A stretch of DNA of 32,791 bases from Aquimarina litoralis (GCF_019295435.1 NZ_WEKL01000025.1:1-32791), one strand, 5' to 3'; numbered from the stretch's first letter, positions 16,093-24,548 are shown. Translations and numbers: made by a program. The notes: generated by a model from the letters alone, not told the origin.

Positions 16093-16135
16093 TAAATTTC
16101 AAAAAATAGGGAAATTTCAATCTAAATTGTATATT
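16080..16135. repeat. 56-base nested palindrome with internal direct repeat
   Basis: AATATACAA (16080-16088) pairs with TTGTATATT (16127-16135), and inside it AAATTTC (16094-16100) pairs with GAAATTT (16111-16117). A ten-base direct repeat AATCTAAATT occurs at 16089-16098 and 16119-16128. It lies between the tail-fibre remnant and the PIN gene and may be an operator or a recombination scar. Confidence 0.45.
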
Positions 16136-16231
16136 GAAAAAAATAGGTTTTAAAGAAATCACTAAATAATTAATAGATAATATTAAGACTTAGAATGGTT
16201 AAACTTATAACTCTTGAATTCTAAAGCGCGT

Positions 16232-17536
16232 ATGACAAAAATTACAGACGAAGTTAGTTTTATAGCTAAAAGAAATAATAGTTCTCTGGAGCAGTATTCA
16301 AAATGTTTGAAAAAGTATTCTGATAATTTTGAAAAAGAACTTTCTTTAGAAACAAAAACCCCCATTTTTTTAGATACTAATGTTTTATTAAGATATTATA
16401 CTATCTCATTTGCAGCAAGAAAATCTTTATTCAATTTCATTAAAAAACATAAAAAAAGAATAATAATTACCAAGAAGGTACAACATGAATTTATTAATAA
16501 TCGACAAGGTGTAATTAATAGGTTTTTCAAAGAAGTAACCAACCAAATTCCAAAAGATTTTGATACTGATTTGGTTAATAAAACTAAAAGTTTTTTAGAT
16601 AATCATAAAGTTGTACTTAAAGACTATCCTTACGTTGAAAAACAGTTAGAAGAGCACAAGAAAAAGTTAGAAGATTTATTGGAAAAGTTAAATCAAGATT
16701 CAAATAAAAAGAGAAAAGAAAATAAAGATTTAATGTTTAAGGATGAATTTCTTGATTTACTAAATTCTTGTGAGGCATATAATGAGCTCGATAAAGAAGA
16801 AGAGAAATTGATTAAAATACATTTTGATCGACTTAAAAAAGAAATCGAAAATGATACTGTGGAAAAGGTGTTAAATAAGCAAAATTTAGTTTTTCCGGGA
16901 TTCGGTGATATCAAAGAAAAAGCTAAGGATCCATATGGTGATTATGTTTTATATCATGAGATTATGAAATACATGTTGATTAATAAAGTTGACACAATAT
17001 TTCTAACATTTGATAATTCAAAAGGTGATTGGATGAGTTTGTCTAAAGAACCGTACACTCATTATTTCCAGAATATATATGCTAATACTGGTGGCTTAAT
17101 ATATATACTTGATGCTGAAAGAACATTGAAGGATATATTAAAAGTTGATATTGATTCATTAGTAAATAATGATACTTTAAAAGTTGATGATAATTCTGAT
17201 TTGACTAAAGAAAGTTTAGAATATTTGTTAACTAATGATAAGGTTTTTAAAGGTTTTTCAATTTCTATTATCCATAACGGAATAATTGAAGAGTTAAAAT
17301 TAGCTGGATATAATACAATAAAGGAAATTAGAGATGATTTAAATAGAGGAGAGTTTGCGTTTGAGAAATTTAGTGAGGAAGTCGGAACTAATTATTTACA
17401 TAGAATAGGAAAGTTAAGAGTTGTACTTCGAATAGTAAATCCAAATTATATATATCTAGTAGATAACTCTGGTAGAAAGGAAAAATCAAAATCCTTAAAT
17501 AGATTTTCAGCTTTTAGAAAATTTGTATTACCCTAA
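16232..17536 (+). CDS. PIN-like domain protein (PIN_8 type), putative nuclease
   Basis: The ATG at 16232 gives 434 residues; an in-frame TTG six codons upstream is less likely. The N-terminal part has the PIN core IFLDTNVLLRYY with the first acidic ligand, then a strand and helix IIITKKVQHEFINNR with the second. A long Lys/Glu-rich coiled insertion follows (about residues 105-205). The core resumes with DIKEKAKDPYGDYVLYHEI and the strand TIFLTFDNSKGDWMS, which holds further acidic residues. This split arrangement fits the PIN-like family PF18476. The last ~120 residues form a separate domain I do not recognise. PIN proteins are metal-dependent RNases. No antitoxin is adjacent, and the gene stands alone between palindromes, a tail-gene remnant and tRNA-Ser. 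A role in phage defence is plausible but unproven. Confidence 0.75.
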   Translation: MTKITDEVSFIAKRNNSSLEQYSKCLKKYSDNFEKELSLETKTPIFLDTNVLLRYYTISFAARKSLFNFIKKHKKRIIITKKVQHEFINNRQGVINRFFKEVTNQIPKDFDTDLVNKTKSFLDNHKVVLKDYPYVEKQLEEHKKKLEDLLEKLNQDSNKKRKENKDLMFKDEFLDLLNSCEAYNELDKEEEKLIKIHFDRLKKEIENDTVEKVLNKQNLVFPGFGDIKEKAKDPYGDYVLYHEIMKYMLINKVDTIFLTFDNSKGDWMSLSKEPYTHYFQNIYANTGGLIYILDAERTLKDILKVDIDSLVNNDTLKVDDNSDLTKESLEYLLTNDKVFKGFSISIIHNGIIEELKLAGYNTIKEIRDDLNRGEFAFEKFSEEVGTNYLHRIGKLRVVLRIVNPNYIYLVDNSGRKEKSKSLNRFSAFRKFVLP

Positions 17537-17629
17537 ACAACCAATTATGTGATCAAAAATATAAGAGCTACCTTGATTTGTTATGTTGAATCTATCTTTA
17601 CATTCCCTTATTTATTCCCCTGAAAAAAC

Positions 17630-17655
17630 AAACCCCAGTGTTTACTGGGGTTTTA
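17630..17655 (+). terminator. Intrinsic terminator downstream of the PIN gene
   Basis: A 10-bp stem AAACCCCAGT/ACTGGGGTTT (17630-17639 with 17644-17653) with a GTTT loop and trailing T-run. Confidence 0.8.
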
Positions 17656-17665
17656 AGCGTATTAC

Positions 17666-17680
17666 GCGGAGAAAGAAGGG
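17666..17680. repeat. Partial copy of the tRNA-Ser 3' end
   Basis: GCGGAGAAAGAAGGG repeats, with one inserted A, the sequence GCGGAGAAAGAGGG that forms the acceptor and T-arm end of the tRNA-Ser at 17834-17847. The two copies are 168 bp apart, and each lies just after a terminator-like hairpin. It may be a scar of tRNA duplication or of an integrated element. The match is short, so chance cannot be excluded. Confidence 0.4.
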
Positions 17681-17722
17681 TTGTTTCCTGATCCCTAAAA
17701 GGAAATCCAATACAAGCAAAAT

Positions 17723-17749
17723 GCTTCTTTGACAAGAAGCTTCTTTTTT
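17723..17749 (+). terminator. Second hairpin terminator, plus strand
   Basis: Stem GCTTCTT/AAGAAGC (17723-17729 with 17734-17740), TGAC loop, followed by a T-rich tract at 17741-17749. Confidence 0.6.
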
Positions 17750-17796
17750 GTAATGTTCCAAAACTTTCAAAGTTCCTTTGAGTTTTTCTACAAAAC

Positions 17797-17829
17797 AAAA
17801 AACGCTTCAACCATAAGTTGAAGCGTTTT
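17797..17829 (-). terminator. Terminator of tRNA-Ser
   Basis: A 13-bp stem AAAACGCTTCAAC/GTTGAAGCGTTTT (17799-17811 with 17817-17829) with a five-base loop. On the minus strand it ends in a T-run and lies 5 bases beyond the tRNA 3' end. Confidence 0.8.
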
Positions 17830-17834
17830 GCTTG

Positions 17835-17919
17835 CGGAGAAAGAGGGATTCGAACCCCCGGAGGTGTGACCCTCAACAGTTTTCAAGACTGCCGCATTCG
17901 ACCACTCTGCCATTTCTCC
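17835..17919 (-). tRNA. tRNA-Ser (anticodon UGA)
   Basis: The 85-base gene folds as a class II tRNA: acceptor GGAGAAA/TTTCTCC, D-arm GCAGAGTGGTCGAATGCGGC, anticodon stem GCAGT/ACTGT with loop CTTGAAA (anticodon TGA at 17883-17885), a long variable arm, and T-loop GGTTCGAATCC. The discriminator is G and CCA is not encoded. It decodes UCN serine codons. Its 3' end is partly repeated at 17666-17680. Confidence 0.95.
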
Positions 17920-17957
17920 AGTGTTTAGCCTCATCAGGTATTTCCTGAATGCGGGTG

Positions 17958-17965
17958 CAAATATA
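17958..17965 (-). promoter_or_regulatory. -7 box of the tRNA-Ser promoter
   Basis: On the minus strand it reads TATATTTG, matching TAnnTTTG, 38 bp upstream of the tRNA 5' end. No clear -33 TTG is seen. Confidence 0.5.
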
Positions 17966-18181
17966 ACAACCTTTTTTAAATCTATAAAAGTTTTTTTAAA
18001 TAAATTTTAAAGGATTTTTTATGAAATAAGCCATAACAAATAAGTTGATATCTACCAATATGATTAGATGGCGATTACATCTGACTATTAAAAAAACAAT
18101 AAAAATATAAACAGATGAAAACATTGATAAAATGATCTCCACCTAAATCTGTATATTGCGTAGTGTTATAAAAAAGAATAC

Positions 18182-19234
18182 ATGAAAAAGGTTTTAGTAG
18201 CTATTAGTAGCTTGTTATTTTTATTTTCTTGCGGTAGTTCGCATAACTCCTCAAATAAAAGTGATTCAAATACTTCTAATAATGAAAATGAAGTAGACAT
18301 CGCGTCTTATGCAGAGACGATAACCTCCCAAGAATTAAAGAAGTATTTGTACAAGTTTTCAGGAGATGAGTTTGAGGGAAGGGATACAGGAGAACCTGGA
18401 CAGAAAAAAGCAGCTGAGTACTTAAAAGCGCAATATCAACGAATGAATATTCCTTCTCCTTTAGGAGGAGACGATTACTTTCAGGAAATAGATGAAAGTT
18501 ATTTTAGAGGTGGAATTAAGTCCTCAGAGAATGTTTTGGCGTATATAAAAGGAACTGAAAAACCGGATGAAATTGTAGTGATTTCTGCTCATTATGATCA
18601 TATAGGTGTAGATGCGAATGGGAATATTTATAATGGAGCAGATGATGATGGATCAGGTACTGTTAGTATTTTGGAAATAGCAGAAGCTTTTGCCGCTGCA
18701 GCTAAAGATGGATATGGTCCAAAAAGATCCATTTTGTTTTTGCATGTAACAGGAGAAGAAAAAGGGTTATATGGCTCTAGTTATTATACAGAGAATCCTG
18801 TGTTTCCACTAGAAAAAACAGTTACTAATTTGAATATCGATATGATAGGGCGTATTGATGAAAAACATAAAGAAAAAGATAAAAATCAATACATCTATTT
18901 AATTGGAAGCGATCGATTGAGTACAGAGTTACATAACATTAGTGAAGAAGCGAATAATGAATATACCAAACTAGATTTGGATTATACCTACAATGCAAAA
19001 GATGATCGAAATAGATTTTACTATCGAAGTGATCATTATAATTTTGCAAAGAATAATATCCCGATCATTTTCTATTTTAATGGTGTTCATGAGGATTATC
19101 ACGAACCGAGTGATACTGCAGATAAAATAGAGTATGATCTTTTTACTAAGCGTACTAAATTAGTCTTTTATACCGCTTGGAAAGTTGCAAATAAAGAAGA
19201 AAGGTTAGTAGTGGATGGTATAGGAAAAGAATAA
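18182..19234 (+). CDS. M28-family metallopeptidase lipoprotein
   Basis: The 350-residue protein has a lipoprotein signal (FLFSCGSS, Cys at about residue 17) followed by a Ser/Asn-rich linker, so it is probably membrane-anchored on the periplasmic or outer face. The M28 zinc ligands are visible in order: SAHYDH (His and Asp), GADDDGSG, GEEKGLYGS (catalytic Glu pair), NIDMIGRID and the final YHEPSDTADKI. Such enzymes are two-zinc aminopeptidases that release N-terminal residues during protein scavenging or envelope turnover. It stands alone and ends 37 bp before a bidirectional terminator that also serves the convergent tRNA-His. Confidence 0.9.
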   Translation: MKKVLVAISSLLFLFSCGSSHNSSNKSDSNTSNNENEVDIASYAETITSQELKKYLYKFSGDEFEGRDTGEPGQKKAAEYLKAQYQRMNIPSPLGGDDYFQEIDESYFRGGIKSSENVLAYIKGTEKPDEIVVISAHYDHIGVDANGNIYNGADDDGSGTVSILEIAEAFAAAAKDGYGPKRSILFLHVTGEEKGLYGSSYYTENPVFPLEKTVTNLNIDMIGRIDEKHKEKDKNQYIYLIGSDRLSTELHNISEEANNEYTKLDLDYTYNAKDDRNRFYYRSDHYNFAKNNIPIIFYFNGVHEDYHEPSDTADKIEYDLFTKRTKLVFYTAWKVANKEERLVVDGIGKE

Positions 19235-19271
19235 TTATTTTTTCGGTAAGAAAACAATATAGCTTAAAATA

Positions 19272-19303
19272 AAAAAGACTTCGCATTTGCGAAGTCTTTT
19301 TCT
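19272..19303. terminator. Bidirectional terminator between the M28 peptidase and tRNA-His
   Basis: A 13-bp stem AAAAAGACTTCGC/GCGAAGTCTTTTT (19272-19284 with 19289-19301) with an ATTT loop; A- and T-tracts make it work in both directions. Confidence 0.85.
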
Positions 19304-19310
19304 TTAAAAG

Positions 19311-19385
19311 GGTGGAAGATCGGTCTCGAACCGACGACCTCCTGAACCACAATCAGGCGCTCTAACCAACTGAGCTACAACCACC
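19311..19385 (-). tRNA. tRNA-His (anticodon GUG)
   Basis: The 75-base gene includes the extra G at position -1 paired with C73, the tRNA-His identity element. The anticodon stem CCTGA/TCAGG holds loop TTGTGGT (anticodon GTG at 19348-19350), the D-arm reads AGCTCAGTTGGTTAGAGC, and the T-loop is TTCGAGA. Two U-U oppositions occur in the acceptor stem (5:68 and 6:67); I believe similar pairs occur in other Bacteroidota tRNA-His genes. Confidence 0.95.
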
Positions 19386-19400
19386 ATTTAATTTCGGCTG

Positions 19401-19431
19401 CAAAAATAAGACATTTCTTTATTTCTGCAAA
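19401..19431 (-). promoter_or_regulatory. Promoter of tRNA-His
   Basis: Minus strand: TTTG at 19428-19431, a 19-bp spacer and TATTTTTG at 19401-19408. This is a full match to the Bacteroidota -33/-7 consensus, 16 bp upstream of the tRNA. Confidence 0.7.
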
Positions 19432-19444
19432 GGAAAAAATGAAA

Positions 19445-20161
19445 TTATATGAGATCAAAAATGGAATCTACTGCTGCATAGCGCTCTACAGTATATCCTT
19501 CTGCATATGCAACTCCTATAATTCTACCTAAATCCGCAGCTCTGTAACGGATACTTTCCATAAAGTTCTTACTAGAAATAGGAGTAGAAGGAGCTTTGCT
19601 ATCAGCATCATAAAACTGAGTTTTATATGCCTTTACACTTTCCATTTTTTTATCCATATACCCTGTAATATCCACTACAAAATCGGGTTCTAATATTTCC
19701 CATTGTATATAGTGGTACACTTTTTTGGGTCTCCATGGATCTTGTATGTTACCATCTATAGATGTCTCTATTTTTCGTAAACCAGACAAAAAACAAGCAT
19801 CGCTAACGAGTTGGCTTCCCTTTCCATGGTCTATATGACGATCTCTTACAGCATTACAAAGTACAATCTCTGGTTGATATTTACGGATCATCTGAATGAT
19901 TGCAAGTTGATGCGCTTCATCATTTTTAAAAAAACCATCTCTAAAAGCTAAATTTTCTCTAACAGCAACTCCAAGAATTGTTGCGGCATCCTTTGCTTCT
20001 TGATCTCTCGTCTCTGGAGTGCCTCTGGTACCTAATTCTCCTCTAGTTAGGTCTATTATTCCAACTTTTTTGCCACGATCAATTTCCTTAGCGAGTGTTC
20101 CTGAACAACTTAGTTCTACATCATCAGGATGCGCTCCAATAGCAAGAATGTCTAATTTCAT
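19445..20161 (-). CDS. bshB1: Bacillithiol biosynthesis deacetylase BshB1
   Basis: BshB1 removes the acetyl group from N-acetylglucosaminyl-malate, the second step of bacillithiol synthesis, in the cytoplasm. The 238-residue protein has the zinc motif AHPDDVELSCSGT near its start, the DRGKKVGIIDLTRGELGTRGT block and the HIDHGKG zinc ligand, all typical of the LmbE/PIG-L deacetylase fold in its BshB1 branch. I take the ATG at 20161, which gives the usual family length; an upstream in-frame TTG would overlap the previous gene. It starts 1 bp after the stop of the trans-sulfuration gene, so the two are co-transcribed; that enzyme's cysteine-related role fits, because bacillithiol ends in a cysteine. 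Confidence 0.92.
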   Translation of the reverse strand: MKLDILAIGAHPDDVELSCSGTLAKEIDRGKKVGIIDLTRGELGTRGTPETRDQEAKDAATILGVAVRENLAFRDGFFKNDEAHQLAIIQMIRKYQPEIVLCNAVRDRHIDHGKGSQLVSDACFLSGLRKIETSIDGNIQDPWRPKKVYHYIQWEILEPDFVVDITGYMDKKMESVKAYKTQFYDADSKAPSTPISSKNFMESIRYRAADLGRIIGVAYAEGYTVERYAAVDSIFDLI

Positions 20162-20162
20162 A

Positions 20163-21332
20163 TTAGTGCTCAAGTTCTAAAATCTTAATTTTTTCTAACG
20201 CTTGTTCGATATCACTCATAAGATCTTCTGATTCTTCAATTCCAACGCTAAATCGCAATAATCCATCATTAATTCCTTGTTGTGCTCTTTCTTCTGGTGT
20301 TAACAGCGCATGAGAGGTTAGTGTAGGTGATAATATAGTACTTTCTACTCCAGCTAAGCTCATAGAGCTTTTTATGAGTTTTAATTCTTTTTGAAATTTA
20401 CTAGCATCTAAACCTTCTTTAAGCTCAAAAGATAACATTCCACCAAAGCCTTTCATCTGTTTTTTTGCTATTTCATAATCTGGATGTGATTTTAAACCAG
20501 GATAATAAACCGCTTGAATATCATCATGCTTTTGTAGCCATTTTGCCATTTTTTTGGCATTCTTATTCTGTTGTTTTACACGAAGCCCTAACGTTTTAAT
20601 ACTTCGTTCTAACATCCAAACTGTGAAGTCACTCAAGCTTCCTCCAAGGTTTTTAGCTAATTGAAATATACGTTCGATATTACTTTCTGAAGAAATAACA
20701 GCACCTGCTAAAATATCACTATGTCCTCCTAAATATTTGGTAGCAGAATGTATGACAACATCAATACCCAATTCTATTGGATTTTGATTTACTGGAGAAG
20801 CAAAAGTGTTATCTATCATTGTGATAATTCCTTTCGCTTTTGCTAATTCTGCGATAGCCTTAATATCTGTTATCGTTAATAACGGGTTAGAAGGAGTTTC
20901 TATATAGATAATTTTAGTATTCTCTTTTATTTTTTCTTCAAAACCTTTTACGTCTTGAGTATCAACAAATGAATACTCTATACCGTATTTGCTAAACTCT
21001 TCATTGATCAGATTTGCTGTACCACCATAGAGCGTTCTTTGCAAAACAATATGATCGTCTTTTGCTAAAAAAGCAAGAAGCGCTGTACTAATCGCTGCCA
21101 TACCGCTTCCAAAAATTAAAGAAGCTTCTCCTTTTTCTAATTTTGCTATCTTTTTACAAAGTGCTTCTTGGTTTGGAGTATTAAAATAGCGAGGATATCT
21201 TTTAATATCTACATCTTCAAAAGCATACGAAGTTGATAAATAAATAGGGGATATAGCGCCCTTAAACTGTTTGTCTTCAATTTCACCTACATGGGTGCAA
21301 ATGGTATTAAATCCTGTGTTTTTTGAGTTCAT
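20163..21332 (-). CDS. PLP-dependent trans-sulfuration enzyme (cystathionine gamma-synthase/lyase family)
   Basis: The 389-residue protein is a Cys/Met-metabolism PLP enzyme. Visible are the SGMAAISTALLAF phosphate-binding region, YIETPSNPLL, the MIDNTFASPVNQNP aspartate that binds the pyridine ring, the lysine in HSATKYLGGHSDILAG and the late SLAGVESTILSPTLTSHA block. It could make cystathionine, split it to cysteine, or act as a methionine gamma-lyase; these are hard to tell apart by eye. The coupling to bshB1 (1 bp gap after its stop) favours a cysteine-producing role, though this is inference. Confidence 0.88.
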   Translation of the reverse strand: MNSKNTGFNTICTHVGEIEDKQFKGAISPIYLSTSYAFEDVDIKRYPRYFNTPNQEALCKKIAKLEKGEASLIFGSGMAAISTALLAFLAKDDHIVLQRTLYGGTANLINEEFSKYGIEYSFVDTQDVKGFEEKIKENTKIIYIETPSNPLLTITDIKAIAELAKAKGIITMIDNTFASPVNQNPIELGIDVVIHSATKYLGGHSDILAGAVISSESNIERIFQLAKNLGGSLSDFTVWMLERSIKTLGLRVKQQNKNAKKMAKWLQKHDDIQAVYYPGLKSHPDYEIAKKQMKGFGGMLSFELKEGLDASKFQKELKLIKSSMSLAGVESTILSPTLTSHALLTPEERAQQGINDGLLRFSVGIEESEDLMSDIEQALEKIKILELEH

Positions 21333-21432
21333 GTTGTGTACTAAGCTTGAATTTGCGCTCTAAAATAATATATTAAAGATTAAAGAGAATACGCTTTAAC
21401 AGAATTAATACATAAAGTAGGAAAAGAAGCGA

Positions 21433-23634
21433 CTAGTTAATATACTTCACCTTAGAAATATTCTTCATAATAGTTTGGAAGAATTGCTGCGTGTCATATG
21501 GTTTTATAATGACATCATTCATACCTACGGATAATGCTTGATCTCTTATTTCTCCTTCTTCTACTGCAGTTAATGCGATAATAGGAATATGAGAGTTAAA
21601 GGTTCTTATAACCGTTGTGGCATCCAATCCATTCATTTCAGGCATATTAATATCCATAAGTACAAGATCAAAACTATTCGTTTTAACCATTTCTATGGCT
21701 TTCATACCATTACTTGCTAGATCACAGGTATATCCTTTTTTCTTAAGAATATTCTGAGTAACAATTTGGTTGATTTTGTTATCGTCTACAATCAGAATAT
21801 TAAAATTGGTAGTACCAATACTGATGCTTTCTCCCGTTTGATAAGAAATGTCTTTCTCTTTTACCGCTTTTTCATAAACCAAATCAAAAGTAAACTCAGA
21901 ACCTACACCTTCTTCACTATCAATATAAATTTCACTCTTATGAAGATGGATTAATTTTTTAACAATTGCAAGTCCTAAACCAGTACCTTCGTATTCTTGA
22001 TTTTCATTTTTTACTTGCGCAAAATTCTCAAAAATAGTTGCCTGCTTACTTTTCGGAATTCCAATACCGTCATCTTTTATAATGAAACGTAGTTTATAGG
22101 AATCTCCTTCAGATTCTCGACTTTTAACCTTTATCCAAATATTCCCATTATGAGTAAACTTAAGAGCATTACCTATAAGATTGATCAAGATTTGAGAAAG
22201 TCTAACGGAATCTCCAAGTAAGGTAGTTTTGATATTTTTATCAATATCTATATGTACCGTGTTATTGTTGTTTTTTTGTTTTGAATGCAGAGAATTTACA
22301 ATACCCTCAATAAGTGATCTAAGGTCAAATGATACTTTTTCTAACTTTACTTCATTTGTTTCTATTTTACTTAATTGTAAAACATCATTGATTAAAGCAA
22401 GTAAGTAATCTCCTGAGAATTTTAGAGATTCTAAATATTCATTTTTCTTCTTTTCTTCAGGATGTTCCATTAACAGTGAAGTTAAACCAATAACACCATA
22501 AAGAGGTGTTCTTAATTCATGACTCACTGTAGATATAAACTGAGATTTTAGTGTAGAAACTTGTTCTGCGGTTTCTTTTGCATTCACAAGTTCTTTATTC
22601 TTTTCGATAAGATCGTTATTCAGTTTCTTTTTCTGTAAATTGTTTTTATACGAACTAATTAAGAATGCTAGAGAGATTAATATCAATACTACACCAAGAA
22701 TAGTAATAATCTGCCATTTAATTTCTTTAGAATAGTTTTTTGCATCTTTTTCATTAGCTTGATTGACCTGATCTCTCATTTGATCTACTTCAAACTCAAT
22801 TTTTGCTCGGATCAATTCAACTTTTCGAGTAAGCTCTTCAGCTTTAAAGATGTTCTCACGATGCTTTTCTAAATATGGAATTGCATTTTCGAAATCTTTT
22901 TTAGCTCTATATACTTTGTGTTTGGTATAATAAGCAGTTGCTAATTCTATATGATACGTAGATATTAATCGGGTGTTATTTTCAATATTATCTATCTCAC
23001 TCTTAGAGGCTGCTATCGCATTATTGATATGTTCTTCAGCTCTTTCATATCTTCGAACACGTAAAAAATACTTTCCTAATAAGTTACTTAATTTAATATT
23101 TTGGCTTTGCTCTAGGTCATAATTCGAACTTAGCAATGCTCGCGCTTTAGTAAGGTATTTATCGCTAGTTTGATAATCATTTTGATCTATATAATGTTCA
23201 GCGAGATTCAGTAAGGGTATGATCATTTTGGTGGTATCTTTGATACCTTTTGCGATGTCATGGCTATCTTCTAAATTCTTGATCCCATTATATCTAGTAG
23301 AGTCAGTCTTTATTTTTAGTCTACCTAAGCTGTTGGTAAGTGCAGTTCGATAATTAGTTAAAGCTTCACTTTCTTGCTGGTTCAACTCATGAATCTGACC
23401 AAGTAAATTATGAATTTTTGCTTTACTCTTATCATCATCATTGAATTTTGCAGCTTTAGAAGCAGCATATACCTTTTCTAATGCTTGTTGGTATTTATAC
23501 TCTTCTAGAAATATTTCTGCTTGTTCGATATACAGTTGAATACTATCCGTATTTAAGGATGATGATTGGGCAGAAGTATTTAATGATATAAATACTAAAA
23601 ATACAAGTACTATATGTTTTATGGAGCTCTTCAA
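21433..23634 (-). CDS. TPR-containing hybrid sensor histidine kinase
   Basis: The 733-residue protein has a signal peptide (1-23), a periplasmic region of TPR-like helical repeats (about 25-300), one membrane helix (about 308-328), and a short coiled linker. It then has a HisKA domain with the phosphoacceptor in STVSHELRTP (His372), an ATPase domain (LIGNALKFTHNG, DDGIGIPKSKQ, GTGLGLAI), and a C-terminal receiver domain (ILIVDDNKINQ, LVLMDINMPEMNG with phospho-acceptor Asp661, IIALTA). Such hybrids sense an envelope signal and phosphorylate their own receiver; output is not obvious because no DNA-binding domain or partner regulator is encoded next to it. A -7 box lies at 23673-23680. Confidence 0.93.
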   Translation of the reverse strand: MKSSIKHIVLVFLVFISLNTSAQSSSLNTDSIQLYIEQAEIFLEEYKYQQALEKVYAASKAAKFNDDDKSKAKIHNLLGQIHELNQQESEALTNYRTALTNSLGRLKIKTDSTRYNGIKNLEDSHDIAKGIKDTTKMIIPLLNLAEHYIDQNDYQTSDKYLTKARALLSSNYDLEQSQNIKLSNLLGKYFLRVRRYERAEEHINNAIAASKSEIDNIENNTRLISTYHIELATAYYTKHKVYRAKKDFENAIPYLEKHRENIFKAEELTRKVELIRAKIEFEVDQMRDQVNQANEKDAKNYSKEIKWQIITILGVVLILISLAFLISSYKNNLQKKKLNNDLIEKNKELVNAKETAEQVSTLKSQFISTVSHELRTPLYGVIGLTSLLMEHPEEKKKNEYLESLKFSGDYLLALINDVLQLSKIETNEVKLEKVSFDLRSLIEGIVNSLHSKQKNNNNTVHIDIDKNIKTTLLGDSVRLSQILINLIGNALKFTHNGNIWIKVKSRESEGDSYKLRFIIKDDGIGIPKSKQATIFENFAQVKNENQEYEGTGLGLAIVKKLIHLHKSEIYIDSEEGVGSEFTFDLVYEKAVKEKDISYQTGESISIGTTNFNILIVDDNKINQIVTQNILKKKGYTCDLASNGMKAIEMVKTNSFDLVLMDINMPEMNGLDATTVIRTFNSHIPIIALTAVEEGEIRDQALSVGMNDVIIKPYDTQQFFQTIMKNISKVKYIN

Positions 23635-23672
23635 CTTTTTGGTTTATAGGCTAATTGTCCAAAGCGAAAATA

Positions 23673-23680
23673 CAAAAATA
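23673..23680 (-). promoter_or_regulatory. -7 box of the hybrid kinase promoter
   Basis: Reads TATTTTTG on the minus strand, 38 bp upstream of the ATG. A TTTG 14 bp further up (23695-23698) is too close for a standard -33. Confidence 0.45.
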
Positions 23681-23859
23681 GATCTAACAAAGTGCAAATC
23701 ATCGTGTAAAAAGGACAATTTATCCGTAATTTATGTAAGGTATTTCATTTTTTTGTAGGAATTTGTGAAGTAGATAGGAATAATTATTATGTATTAGAAA
23801 AAACTATTTAAATATAGAAAATTATAATAGACCTATTATTTATATAAGTATATGCAATG

Positions 23860-23867
23860 TATATTTG
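23860..23867 (+). promoter_or_regulatory. -7 box of the peroxiredoxin promoter
   Basis: TATATTTG matches TAnnTTTG, 42 bp before the ATG at 23910. No TTG lies at the expected distance. The AT-rich gap between the kinase and this gene holds no other clear signal. Confidence 0.5.
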
Positions 23868-23909
23868 CCACTTCAAAAATTAATTAATTACATTTTAAAT
23901 TAACAAAAA

Positions 23910-24548
23910 ATGGCATTTGTAGGTAAAAAATTCCCTGATCTTAACGTTGACGCAATGAATGAAATGGGAGATACTTTCAAGCTTAACGTATTGGAAGAAG
24001 CTAAAAATAATAACAAAAAAGTACTTTTATTCTGGTATCCAAAAGATTTTACTTTTGTTTGTCCAACAGAGTTACATGCTTTCCAGGAAGCTTTAGCTGA
24101 ATTTGAGAAAAGAAATACGATTGTTATTGGAGCATCTTGTGATACGCCAGAAGTTCATTTTGCATGGTTAAATACTTCTAAAGAAAATGGTGGTATTGAA
24201 GGTGTAACATATCCAATATTAGCAGATTCTAATCGTAACCTATCTAGTACTTTAGGAATTTTGGACATTACTAATGAAACTTACAATGAAGAAACTGGAA
24301 TTGTAACTGTAGAAGGTGATAATGTAACATATAGAGCTACTTATTTGATAGATGAAGAAGGAACTGTTTTTCATGAAGGTGTTAACCACATGCCTGTAGG
24401 AAGAAACGTGGCAGAATTTTTAAGATTAATCGATGCTTACGCTCACGTACAGAAAAATGGAGAAGTATGCCCAGCAAATTGGGAAGAAGGAAAAGATGCT
24501 ATGTCTGCTAATAGAGATGGAGTAGCTTCTTATTTAGCTTCTCACTAA
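23910..24548 (+). CDS. 2-Cys peroxiredoxin (AhpC/Prx1 group)
   Basis: The 212-residue protein reduces hydrogen peroxide and organic peroxides. The peroxidatic cysteine is in FVCPTE (Cys51), with a conserved FWYPKDFTF lead, and the resolving cysteine is in GEVCPANW (Cys187), which places it in the typical two-cysteine Prx1/AhpC group. NHMPVGRN is also typical of this group. The next genes are a thioredoxin-like protein and a small partner protein, and a second peroxidase follows at 25395, so this is a peroxide-defence neighbourhood. An inverted repeat in the gap after it may hold the transcript 3' end. Confidence 0.93.
   Translation: MAFVGKKFPDLNVDAMNEMGDTFKLNVLEEAKNNNKKVLLFWYPKDFTFVCPTELHAFQEALAEFEKRNTIVIGASCDTPEVHFAWLNTSKENGGIEGVTYPILADSNRNLSSTLGILDITNETYNEETGIVTVEGDNVTYRATYLIDEEGTVFHEGVNHMPVGRNVAEFLRLIDAYAHVQKNGEVCPANWEEGKDAMSANRDGVASYLASH

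Noticed and set aside
15932-16162. Minus-strand frame of 76 codons
   Set aside because: It is in the third frame relative to the two tail-fibre pieces and has low-complexity composition; the protein-like signal lies in the other frames.
17598-17876. Open frame of 92 codons on the minus strand
   Set aside because: It runs through tRNA-Ser and three terminator hairpins; the PGVRIPLSP start is a translated tRNA, a familiar false call.
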